The notes beneath the pieces are model-generated. The model was not told the origin of the DNA. It searched no databases and saw nothing but the letters and a program-made list of their open reading frames with translations. A stretch of DNA of 64,000 bases from Acanthornis magna (taxonomy: Eukaryota; Chordata; Aves; Passeriformes; Acanthizidae): the NCBI GenBank assembly GCA_036785705.1, contig JAWUZG010000135.1, positions 2,852,001-2,916,000 of the forward strand, written 5' to 3'. The position numbers were made by a program, and so were the translations under genes. This document shows, one piece after another, positions 45,201 to 57,900 of this stretch. Numbering within the stretch: position 1 is the stretch's first letter; every line of letters starts with the position of its first letter.

Positions 45201-46480
45201 TGTCACCGTTTCCATCCTGAAGTGTTTTGTACTTTTACCAGTGCCATCCAATAAACCATTCTTACAAAGACTAAATGTTGTTAATCCCTTAATCGAAATA
45301 TATTTTCAATTTATTAACATGAAATTTACACAGGAAGTAATTTTAAATACTTACTAAATATTTACTTGTTTACTTACCATGATCTTATGAATTATGAGGG
45401 ATTAATGGTGTGAGCTGAACTGATATTAAAAAAAGTTTTAAAGCATTTCTGCTTTAAGGGGTTTTTTTTAAATGTCTTCATCAGCATCTGTGACTTTTTT
45501 GAGGGAAAGGGGGAGAGAACTACATTTGATTATGTAAATCTGCTAATATAGTTATCCCTACTGAATCAGCTGTCTTGGCATAATATTTTAAACCAGAAAG
45601 CAGTCCTTTCTTAAACAAGAAACATTCTCCTCAAAGTGAGAGCTGAGATCTGTGTCTCTCATCTCATTTCCTGTCTTTCTAATTTTTAATCAAAATAGAT
45701 GAAGTCATTGCTTAAAATGGGTATTCAGTCACATGAATATTGTGGAACTGGTAGAACATAGATGTTTAGTAGTAGAAGAGAAGCATGACAGAGGTTAAAT
45801 CCCACTGATCTCATTCCTTATCAGAGCCAATGGATCGTATTCACATGACCTCAAGGGGATCTCACATAAAGACTATGAACCACAAACAACCCCCTCTATC
45901 CTCCCCAGCAGTACAAATTGGCTAAACTACTACACAAACATCTAAAAAAATAAATCTTTATTCTGCAAAGTGTTGAATGCTCATACTGTAATCTCAGCAG
46001 AAACACAAGCACATAGTTCAGGGCGCAGCTGAAACAGCATCAGAGTGCTCTGCACGTGCCTCACTAAGTCTTAAGGACACCGAATTGCAAACATCCTCTT
46101 TTCAACACATACAAACACACTCAAAGAGCAGGAAAAAGATTTCCCTCTTTTGATTAAACATATTTCTGATATTTCTGCATCATACAAACTTCAAAGCACT
46201 TTTCAATGTGAACACTCCTAATCAATACTGAGTAATTTTAACTCCCAAACTGACAACAGTTAATATTTATTTCTTATACCAATCTAAATATTTTATCTCA
46301 AGTCCGTTTTAATGTTTCCTGTGACCCTGCCTCTTTGAGGATAGGAAAGAAATATGATCCTCATGAGGCAGACACAGTTTTACCTGTTGTAGGAGACAAT
46401 ATCGCATAAGCACTCCCAGGGAAGATTGGCAGTGCTCTTTCAACCTGTCTTGCTGTCACCAGATGTCAAATTGATAGTCA
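39290..46480. other. Unassigned AT-rich sequence
   Basis: No exon recognised. The longest ORF (41,100-41,453, minus, 117 codons) is rich in F, L and I, as expected for random AT-rich DNA. A 34 nt hairpin lies at 44,483-44,516. Confidence 0.5.
44483..44516. other. 34 nt perfect hairpin
   Basis: CATAAAAGGAATA and its exact reverse complement TATTCCTTTTATG, separated by AATGCACG. Confidence 0.9.
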
Positions 46481-46925
46481 TGGTGGGTTGACATTGGCTG
46501 TACACTGGGTGCCCACCACTCTACCATTCGCCTCCCCAGCTGGACAGGGGACAGAAAATATAATGAAAGGCTCGTGGAGGGGAAAGATAGGGACAGGGAT
46601 AGTCACTGACCAGTTACTGTCACGGGCAAAACAGGTGAGTCACAGGGAAATTAGTACAATTTATTACCACTCACATCAGACTAGGACAATGAGAAATGGG
46701 GCTATTCTCACACTTCCCTCTGGCTGAAGTCGCACAGCTTTTTATCTCCCACTTCTCGACTCTGGTATCCCAGAGGTGCTATCACTGTCTCTGATGGCTT
46801 CGGCCTTGGCCTGCTCGTGGCTCCATCTTGGAGCCAACTGACTCTGCTGGACATGGGGAAGACTTTTCACAGAAGCCACCCCTGTAGCCCACCCTGTAAT
46901 AACCTGGCCACACAAACCAAATACA
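46481..46925 (+). mobile_element. Solo LTR, 445 bp, songbird-type endogenous retrovirus
   Basis: It starts TGGTGGGTTGACATTGG and ends CCACACAAACCAAATACA. Internal blocks such as AGCTGGACAGGGGA, AATATAATGAAAGGCTCGTG, GTCACGGGCAAAACAG and AATTTATTACCACTCA match, from memory, an LTR family abundant in songbirds and related birds. Its 3' part resembles the LTR in the CR1 at 22 kb. No internal retroviral genes flank it. A target-site duplication is not clear: AGTCA precedes it and CCAAT follows it. Confidence 0.75.
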
Positions 46926-49900
46926 CCAATTTATGTATTATATTACAGGAGCTGACACAAATTTTGTTACTGCACAAGTATCAAAGTGCACTTTCCCATT
47001 GTGATGCACCAGCTTCACAGAAGTGATAGTGCAGGAATGTGGTGCTCTCATTTTTCCAAAAGAGATGGGCTTCCCAACAAGACTATGCATTTTCGACAAC
47101 AGAGCGCCTCTAGGGAATACCCTAGGAATGTGATTCCCTTAACACCCTCAGAAAGGTATGCCATCTTGCATAACAGAAGCTGTTCTCTACATGAAAGAGT
47201 ATTACAACACCGCATCAAGCAAAAGAACACAACTTCAGTTTCTTTACAGCGAAATGAAAGCTAGTGAGTCAGTCCCATTTTCATTTTCCTGCGATGCTAT
47301 ATGTAACTGATAAATTGTCACAAGAATAAAACATAGATATAAATATTTCTTCCGCATGGAACCACCCATTCAAATTGTAAGAAAGAACCCAAACATCATC
47401 AGCAGTACTCAATGATGTAATTAGAGTATAGTAAGTATACTGTGAATGAGTTTGTTCTCCAATTTGTTTTTCTGCTTGCAATCATAACATTGCCTGAGCC
47501 TAACTTTTTGTATCTAATGTTCCATTAGTACCCAGCATTCTAGCTCAGGTTATTTCCTGAAATTCTCTTGCAATCCACAAGGCCACACAAGGTCAGTACT
47601 TTCAGATATTGAACCACTGCCATCTGAAGACATTCCAGCTGTGAGGGTTAGCTAGTTTTCCTGCCATGAACATCTCCTTCATTTACAAGATTGCTTTCTC
47701 CACATTTCCCTTTTCACTCAGTAAATGAAAATTACATGCATCTCTGTTTTAATGAGGAAAAAATAGAAACTGAAGATTTCATGTCAGAACTCCAGTGTTT
47801 CAAATAAGACTGTTTTCCTTCCTCCCCCCTATTCTTAATGCTCATTTCTCTTTTCCCCTGTGTTCATTAAACTGTCCTGTCTACGGTAATACAGATCAAA
47901 GTCCACTCAGAATTACACAGCCCTAATGCAAAATGATCTACAAAGAACTTCATAATGCTGCTTAATTTGCCGATCTTTAGGGTAAGTTGCCCAAGATACA
48001 GAGATCCCATTCGCATATCAGCTTTCCTAATGGCTGGAACTCAGTTCTTAGATTAGTCCATCAGAAAGAATACTCATCAAGGTTAATTTAATCAGGTGTA
48101 GATAATGTGTTGAAATAGTCTCCAGTCAATGGAGAAAAAAATATCCACCAGCAAAGCCTAATCTGACTGTTCTGACTCCCTCTGTGGAGGACAAATGCCA
48201 TCTCCTCCACTGAGTATAGACGGGGCTGATGGAGATCAGCCTTACTGAGCTAATGTCAGCGTTCACAAGGAGCTCCTTCAAGTTTATTTCCTCATCTCTG
48301 TTTTCCTTTTCTCAGGCTTTACTGTCAGAGGACAAAACTGCTGCCAAAACTCAGACCCCAGAGGACTTAAGGAATATTTAAGTAGTCTCCATACCTACAG
48401 AGTGTATACATTTAGCCAGTTCTTTCTGAAATTGAGATGCATGGAAATGTCACATTCCAGACATCAAAATCTCACTGCAGTGGAGCAGCCTAGGAGATCA
48501 AAATCAAACTATAACTAAAAGCTTAGATAGAAACACAGAATTTGCAAAGCAAACTAAAATCTGTACATCTGGGAAAAAAATCATATGCACATTTTTTGCT
48601 GTGCAGGTGACAAGCACAGAACTTTATGGGATACAAACACAGGTCCATGCTGGTGGACTTTTACATGCATGTATGCCACTAAAAATTAAGATGTGGGTGT
48701 GGGTACTGACCATGCTCACCCATGCAAGTGTGCTCAAAAAGACTTTTGATGACATGAAAACAGCGTCAGTGCATAGCTATTTATGACTTTAAGGTGGCCT
48801 CCCGCATCTTATAAATTTCTGAAGCAACTAAGAGTTGAGAAAGGAAGCTGGTGCTGTGATGTTGATCATAGCATCATCCTGGGCGCCTGCACAGTCGTGC
48901 AGGAAAAGGCGAGCCCCCAAAGCCAAGCAGCAGTGTCACTTCTTCCCAGCATGCAGTCTTCAGAAGCAGGCACAGGGAACATATCAAGAATATAGCAAAG
49001 ATGTGTAGGAAAAAATCACGAGGAATGGACATCAAGATCTATGTAATAAAAGATCAGTCTTTGTTACTTCCTTGGTTCCTCTGATATTCAAGGGCACCAC
49101 AGTCTCACAAAGCATTGACCTTCCCAGCAGCCCCACATGGGTGAGAAGTACTCCCCTCCCTCCACGTGGGGACATGAGGTACGAGTGATCAAGAATAATG
49201 AGTCTGATGCAGCCTGGGATGTGGCCCTGAGAAGTTTGGCCAGCTGAGATGAGAACTGAGGAGCCATCTTCTGGCTCCTCATTCAGCTCCTGAAGAGAGA
49301 ACCAGGGACTCAGTCAAGTAAGACTTGCAAGTTACGGCCTGAAAGCACCAAGGAAAAGACTATAGATCTCTCTAAATCCTAAGTGAAGCACCACCTTTCC
49401 ATATTTTTCACTAATATTTCCATGAATATTTCTTTCCACAGCTATAACCATCAACTCAACTAGATTTTCCTGTGGTACGTGGAGAGGGAATTCCCCACAA
49501 TTAGTAAGAATATATAAAATTTAGTTTCCTTATTTGAAAGTATATAACATCTAATTCCCTGATTGCCATAGGTCATATAACTATGTTCAGAAACACCAAA
49601 ATAGGAAAACATACTTGCCATAAATTGTTCTTTTCAAAACATACCACCAGCTAAAGCATGGTATTAAAGCTAATTTTAACATAATCTGAAATAGGATCAG
49701 AATAAGGATCACATTTCCCATGTTACATCTATTTTCAGGTTTAAAATATTCAAAACAAAAATGTTTACTTTTCCTAAATTTAAAAGCAACATGCATGGCA
49801 AACTATATTCTGGCCAACACTGCTCATCAATTGAACATTTCAGGGTTTTTCTGGACATACAGAGCTCTCACTGCAATGAATCAGGCAGAGCTGAATATAA

Positions 49901-52900
49901 ATTTTTACCTAGATCCAAACAGAGGACTTAATAATTACTAGTGAAGGAATACTTTCAAATTCTTGTTTTATTTCATTTCTCATTTTTAGTCACATTTTCT
50001 CTGAGCTTTAAGAATGACTTTAGGCTATTCAGTTTAAGCAAACCTGGCTGGATTAATCAACAGCATCACACATTTTGTACCAGACCAAATATTGATCCAT
50101 GAAGAGTTATTTCTGAAGGGTATTAGAAATGGAAAACTTACATGTGTTCTTTTCTGTAACTCGTTCACCTATCTCTATACAAAATTGAAGTTTCATTTAT
50201 GGTTTTTACAGTTTGGTCTAGACTTACTCTGAAAAAGTATTCAGGAGATGCACACAGAAATTACCATGCCTTTAGGAATTTGAAAGTATAAATCTGCACT
50301 TTTAAACTACAAATATCCATTTCAATACTTACAAATAAAATAATAAGCCATTTTATGATTTCTATTTAGCTTGTTTTTCAGAAAAAACAAAGTAAAAAAT
50401 TTTAAAAATTTGGGAATAACAATCCCACCAAAAATTTAAGGATCTGATCTTTCAAGAAAACCCAGACTCAGTTGAAAACTTGATCATTGATGCCCATTCC
50501 TGATTTCAAGGAGAATTAAAAGCACAGAAAACTTCTTTACAGGACTCCTTATTATATTGTGTACTTCGTTGTGCTTTGTGAGAACTCAGTAAAATTAATA
50601 ATTTCAGCTTAGAAAGACAAGACATTCTGTGCCTTAGCTGGAAGCTATCTTCCTTGTCTATTATTCAAACATTCAAAAGGATATAACACAGAGTTTAGTT
50701 TCTGGCCTGGCAACATTTCTCAGCTGCTTTACATGAGGTTTGCTGCTAATAACTAGACAGGATGTAAAGAACTAAGGAACATCAAAAAGTGGTTCTAGGA
50801 TAAATATGTTTCACTGCCAACACAGGAACTGAGCATTTGTGCAAATCTAAGACAGAGTTTGGTTTTCTTTAGGAACTGATTCTTTATCGATGCTTCTAAA
50901 CATGAACAGTTTCCATAATGCATTCAGTATTACCAGCTTAGCTTTCAAGCAGAGTCTACTGTCACAAGTCTGTTCTACCTCCCATACGTTCCAAACTTCA
51001 AAGATTTTTCATATATCTGTTTTGGTCCCAGTGCTATTCTATTGAGAACAGGCCCAAACAAAATTTGTAAGACAAAGGTAATGAAATTACAGGATATGTC
51101 ACTTTGATCTGTTTTCTTCAGTGCACCACACAAACCAGACCCTGAAAAGTACATCTGAAGATAAACAGCTCATACACTGTTGAAGCACTGTGCATTTTCA
51201 GCATTTCCTGTGCTGAAACAGCCTTGAGTGGGCTATGTAGATAAATGAACACCATGAAAAGCACAGACAGGTCTGCTTGCAAGATACTTAACACTGCCTG
51301 TGGGATAAACATTCATACAAGTCAAGACTCCACTGAGTATATAGAAATTAAATATATCATTTGGAAATACAATAAACAAAAATGTTTCACAAACTTAGAG
51401 CTGATCTGAGAAAGTGCAGATTAAGCCGAGTACAATCTTATAAAGGTACAGAGCCTCCTGCCACCGCAGCAGTGTCTGCAGACTCCTAACTTCACCAAAT
51501 GTGCCCCAGTTTCCATGCCACGTACATTATCCTATATGTTGTGCAGCAAATTGAGTGAAAACATGGATGAAGGCAAAGGTCAGTGCTGGCTTTTGCTGAG
51601 GTGGTGTGCAGTAACAGTGTACTTGGGTGAAAAAACACTGGAGAGGCATTTCCTCCCTTCCAGATGACTGGCAGCAGGGAAGTGATACAGCCCTAAAGCA
51701 CAGGTGCACTCATCCAAAGGGAGGGACTTGGGTCACTACAAGGACCTGCAAGAAACAGGGACAGCTACTTGTCTTCCTCAAGCTGACTGGTTAGTGAGAA
51801 GGAGCACCATTCACTCCCAACACATGCACCTTTCACATCAGCTTCAGCAGATCGTTTTCTCTTTCTTCTCAAGCCGGTATAGATTAAACAGATTTACCAG
51901 AGATTCCATGGTACACATGAAAGATGATTGACATCGAATCACTGTGACCCCCAAATCAGTTACACCCTAAAAGGTCAAAAGCAGCACACTTTGTTTAACA
52001 GATTCAAAAATCTGACTGTGACTTACTGTCCTTTCAATACAAACAGTTGTATTTACTGACAAATTGGCATTGTTTTTCCAAAGAAGAATCTCTTTCCTTA
52101 TTTCAAGACCAAGGCCAAACCAAAACTATCTGAACTGCTTCTTAGACACAGATCAAATATAATATCCCTAAAGGTCATGTCAAGAGCCATCCTTCAAGGT
52201 TAGCTGCATTAGATGATGACTATAAACAAGTAGATAACAATAGCTAAATAGACATTTGCTTTTTGCAACACGTTCTCACTGGCATCAGTAGATCTGCTAA
52301 TGGGAGCAAGTGCAACTCACTAGGATATGTCTGCTAGGACAGCAGAGGGGGCATTGCCCATTTTGCTTTAGAAACACACAGCAGTGAAGGAACAGGATGA
52401 GGATTGCATAAGAAAAAATCACATTTGCTGAAGAAATTGCACCTGACTTAAAGAAGGCCTAAAAGACCACTTCTCCAGTTTGTTTCTAGGATAAGATGGT
52501 TATGAGGGTGAAGCATATGAATAGCAAAAGGCTTATTTTTTACCTTTTCTCCTCAGCTGAGTTTTCACAGCACAGACTAGGAGCACAGTCAATAAGGTCG
52601 GGATGAATATTGCAAAATTAATTAGGAAACTGCAAAGGAAACAGCCAGGAAACTGAAAATTAAGCAGATCAAACAGGAGGTCCACATATCGACCATGGTC
52701 AACATCCAGGGAGAAAACTTTCACACATCTTTCAGTCTCACACCTTCACAGTGGCAAAAGACTGCAGCATGATCATCTCCTACTTTGCTGAAAACAGCTG
52801 CTAATAGCTCCAGCACCAGAAAATCTAGAGAAAAATTGTTTTCCTAGGAAGCTCCTTTCATCTCTATAGGTCTTGGACACCATTAAGTCACACTTGTAAC

Positions 52901-54436
52901 TTTGAGGGCATTCTTTATCCGTGGAAATGCATAACAAAATGGGACACATTACACATATTCTCCAGTCAGCAGCAGGCAAGCACTGGCTTATGCACAAGCA
53001 AGGTGTGCATCGTTTCCCCACAGAAAGCTTCAATTATCTTAATGAGACTACTCATGTTGGAAGCATCTACATCAAACAACCTGTTTAGTTTATTTAAGAT
53101 GCGATAAGGAGGCAGTTAGTGCATAGACTCAGTGTGGAAGATATTCTTTGCTTTTTCCTCAGACAAACTCATAAGAATTCACATCAATGGAAGCTGAAGC
53201 TAACCAAATTCAGGCTAGAAGTTTAATCACTGCAACGTCACACTGAAATGCAGAGGCTTTAGCATTGCCTGACACCTTGAAATCAAAGCTAGCAAACTGT
53301 TAAAGATGTGCTATAACTCAGACACATATTCATGGGCCTGACATAGCAACTGTTGTTGTGGTTTGTTGCCCAATATTATAAAGGTTGTCACTGAAGATCT
53401 TGGCTCTACCTCTGGTCACAGAGCACTTTAATCTATGGCGCTATTCATTTTACCTTCTTTCTGTGTCAAAAGGTAAAATGTATCAGTCTGTATGTGAACT
53501 TAAGTCACCAGCTTAAACATGTAAAAAGATAGAAACTCTTCACTTTAAGAGATTTTTGCTAGGACAGTTTTAAGTCTGTTTTACAATGTGAGTGGGTTGT
53601 TTTGTTCGGTTGGTCTTTTTAAGAGGAAAATGGCAGTGCTTTTGGATGGCTCCATTCACAAGATCGGAAGAGAAAGCAAAGAGATCTTCCTCCTCAAAAA
53701 CATTTAATATAGACTAATAAACTTAAATGAAATTGATGGAAGATATAGATAAATTAAGTAAAAAAATAATTACAATATATTTCCCACAGACCTGAGGAAT
53801 GTGAAATAATAGTTACCTGGCTCCAGGTGGCAACAATTTCTATTTTCTTCCTACAAATATTTTTGACATAGCTCTGTGATAATATAGGATGAAATTAAGA
53901 CCTATTTTTGAGTGATAGGGCATGGACAAGATATCTTGGAAAATACTTCAAAAAGGCTTTCTAGTTTGATTCATTTGAAAATTCTCTTTGTTCAGTTTTA
54001 TACTGAGGATACGGTTGTGGCAAGAGTAAAAGCAAGAATAGCATAAGAGCATTTGTAGAAGGAAAGGAGTGTCAAGAGAGAGCCCTTGAGTGCCCTCTGT
54101 TCCCAGCTTTCCTCTTCCAACCTGAAAAAGCACCTGAAAAAAAATGTTGGAGCTTGCATGTTCTCCTAATATTTCTTTTCTTGTCTAGAGCATTTGCTGA
54201 TAGCAGTCTTCCAAACTCTTTGGAAGAGTTTTTTCTGGAACAGTTTTTCTGGAAATTACTTTCTGAAATCATCCTACTTAAACAAATGAAAACCAGCTGT
54301 CTTCTCAGGACTAGAAATCATTGGATATACAAACACATGACACTGTAAGCAAAGATATACAGGAAAAAGATTGTGAGCAATACATCAGGCAAAGCACTCA
54401 ACAAAACCACAAGAACAGAGCCATGAGGAATCTTAC
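46926..54436. other. Unassigned AT-rich sequence
   Basis: No gene, transposon or notable simple repeat recognised. ORFs are all under about 90 codons. Confidence 0.5.
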
Positions 54437-54984
54437 TGTGCTGGTTTTGGCTGCAGTACAGTTGGTTTTCTTCACAGTGGCTCATATGGGGCTTAGTTTC
54501 AGATTTGTGCTGAACATGGTGATGATAATACAGAGATGTTTTTGTTACTGCTGAGCAGGGCATACACAGAGCCAAGGTCTTTGCTGCTTTTCCTACAGCC
54601 ATGCTGGTGAGGAGGCTGGAGGTGCATGGGAGGAGACACAGCTGGGACAGGTGACCCAAACTGACCAAAGGGAAATGCCAGACCATGTGACATCCTGCTC
54701 AGGGGAGGGGGGATATAGTAGGAAGAAGGGGAACATCTGAAGTGATGGCTTTTGCCTCCCCAAGTCACTGTTACCTGTGATGGGGCCCTTGGGAAACACT
54801 GAATTAATTCCTTGTTTTCCTTTGCTTGTGTGTTTGACTTTTGCTTTCCCTATTAAGCTGTCTTTATCTCAACCCACGAGTTTTCTCATTTTTACCCTTC
54901 CCATTCTCTCCCCAGTCCCACTGGTGGGGGAGAGAGCGAGCAGCTGCCTGGGGCTCAGCTGCTGGCTGGGGTTAAACCATGACA
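54437..54984 (-). mobile_element. Solo LTR, 548 bp, songbird-type endogenous retrovirus
   Basis: Read on the minus strand it starts TGTCATGGTTTAACCCCAGC and ends CCAAAACCAGCACA. Internal blocks include AAACTCGTGGGTTGAGATAA, CAGTTTGGGTCACCTGTCC and GAAGAAAACCAACTGTA. I recognise this as a very common neoavian LTR family from memory, with no database check. ORFs of 70-122 codons within it are incidental. A target-site duplication is not evident (CTTAC against GAGGC), so the ends may be worn or off by a few bases. Confidence 0.8.
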
Positions 54985-57900
54985 GAGGCTAAGGCAAAGC
55001 CTCAGAAACAGGCAGAGGAAGAGAAGGAACTACACTTCCTTCAAGTACTCTCTGTACTCCAAACATTTACAGCCATAGCTTTTCTTAAGCCAAGCATGCT
55101 TTCACTCATTTACTAATTCTCCAGAGAACACTGTCAGGAATTTGCATGATGTTTTAATACACACAATGGCCTGCGGCAAGGATTTCCACCGATTAAGAAC
55201 ACATGACGTCGAGAGCTGGCTTCTCTGTTTTGTTTTGCATTTTTACCGACAAATTTAAGCATGAATCCTTTACCAGCATCCAATAGCTGTAACACTCTTA
55301 GGAAGGATAAATACCACTGAAATCTAATGTCCTCCTCTCTGCTCAACTAGTTTTGGCTGAATTAGACAACTAATAGCAAAACAATCCAAATCACTCACCC
55401 AAAATGCATCCTGCAGGATCACTGAGGCATCATTCCCTTGCCTAGGGCTTCTCACCTTCCCCTTGACCAGGTATCATGAGCTCCACCAGCCACAGGGAGC
55501 CCACTAGGGCTCAGACAGCTCTTTCAGGGACACTTCTGTCACCTATCAATCCCACCTATTGGCACCCTTCCTGTGACAATCATAACCTCTTTCTCAGAGA
55601 CAAATCCAGTGAATGAGTGTTAGGAATAGCTTCCCTTGTTCTAATAAAACAGTTATACCATAAGTACATTAAAGAGTGGTGGCCACCTTTGCTCTATTGC
55701 CACATGAATCAGGAAGGCAAAATCTGTTCCCACTGACAGATCCTGCTTTGCCTTTTGCCAAGTTTGAATGCTGTGCTGTTCTTTATTTAACTTTGGTACT
55801 TGCAATGTAAACAGATAGACAATTCTGGTTACATATATCTTTTACTGGGTTAGGGAAAATTAGAAGCAGATGGTAGCAATACTAAGTGTACCTATAAAAA
55901 ACAAGTATCTGGTTCAGAGCTATCTGAAATCAAGGGAGGAGCTTCCACCAGGAGTCTGAAGGGTTATTGGTGACAGTGGCCAAAGCATGCAGCCATGGGT
56001 GAACAGCCTGGTGCTCCCCTTAGCACACACAGCGAGCTTCCTCCTGGGTGACGTGCCCTTGCACTTGCACTAATGGCAGGCAGAGAGAGGGGACACACCC
56101 ATCCTGGTGCACCTCTGGTGTCTGAGAGGGTTGTGTCCCTGGGGAGGGAGTGTGCTGATGAGTTGTGCAAGTGTAAACTATAGACAGGACTGGACTCTTC
56201 AGCCTTCACAGAAATCAGCATCCTTTCAGGTGTGGAGCTGGAGAACAGTTTTGCAAATGCAGTGAGAAGAAAGCACAAGTGGCTTTCTTCTCACAATGGC
56301 TCCCCAGCTTCTGAGTGACACTGACAAACTTCCACAGCTACACAGCCCAACATAAATAGACTTAAGGAGGCATCCTGGTAACACTTCAGCAGAAGCCTCC
56401 ATAAGTTTTGTAATGATTCTACTAACAAAAGTCACTTTGGCTGTCTTTCTCTACTCCCCAGTTAAACCCAATTCCTCACTTTCTGCCAGCAAAGAAGTAA
56501 GACAGACCTTAACAAAACAGAAATGTTCAGAAAGTGCTACATTTCCATCCATCAGAAAGCAAAAGCACAGATAAGGTATGAGTCCCACTAAATCAAAACC
56601 TACAATTAAAGAAACTGTTGTCTGCACTCCATAACCAAGTTGTGTTTACACAGCAATTTTATCCAGCTTGTCATCTCATCAGCTTTCAGAACATATATTT
56701 CAGAGAACTCATTGCATAGTTACATTATGCTGTCTCCACAATTATTTCCATTAGATAGCAATAATAGGTTATATTATAAAGATTTCACTTGTTTTTCTGG
56801 CTAATGACTAAGTAAAAATTCTTTATGTAACCCAACATATTAATGTTTAAAAACATTTTGATTGCATCTAGAAAGATTCCAGGAATTCATTTGAAAACAA
56901 TTCTCTGAGCTGCATGCTGCCTTTATGATTTTGCTAGAATTTATAATCAATTTTAATTAGCATTTACACTTAAGATATAATGTATCATAATCCAGTCTCA
57001 TTCTCTTAAAAATCATTAAAATTAGTGAGAAAAGACAAGCTAATATTTTTTTTTCACTTCATCTAGGAGGGTTTTTTTCAGTTCAGTAATAGTATAGGTA
57101 CATATACTATCCATTCAAAGATGGGAAAATTGATGAAAAGTAATTAACAGCACAAATTAAGTTTTGCTATCACCCTGAAACAAAATAACTATCAGTAGAT
57201 GCTAATTAGCTGGCAAGTATAAGGAAAGACAGTCTGACAAGGGCATTCAGAACAAAAAGTTCCAAGTTCTATTTAGCACAATTATCCAATTTTTATGTGC
57301 TGCGTGCTTCTGGCTCCCCTAGTCAAGATCCCTGTTTGAGGACAGAGTGGCTGTTTCTCTCCTCCTCAGCAGAAGATAAAGAAGGACCAAAGAATATGTG
57401 TAATGTCAGTCTTATTTCTCAGTCAAATTCAGCCAGCCATAAGCATAATTCACAATATAAATTAGTGTTGTTGCAAATCATAGTCTGGGCTTTGTTTCCT
57501 TTTCCTCTCACAGATATGAGCTATACATCAGGCTGAATTCTGGGTATCTTCTCCATATGCTAAATCATGCAAACTAGTGCATTTTCTTTGAGCTTCCTGA
57601 CACACCTCTACATCTACAGATAAAAAATGCTGCTCCCTCCCGCTCTACCCCCCCACCAAAAAAAGGCAGGCTGTCAGGAGCAGTGGGTCTCATCATTTCT
57701 ATGCATTATCTAAGGGACAGCAACCAATGCGGCAAGGGGATGTTCTGTGCTCTCCCTACAAGGAAGGGAACAAAAGCAAGACACTGGTTAGAAGGTCTTT
57801 GAGAGCTTTCTAATCCTCAAAGGAATGACAGGATTCAACCATTAAAAAAAACCCCCAAAAACAAAAAACAGCTAAGTCCGAGGGAAGGGGTATGAGCTGA

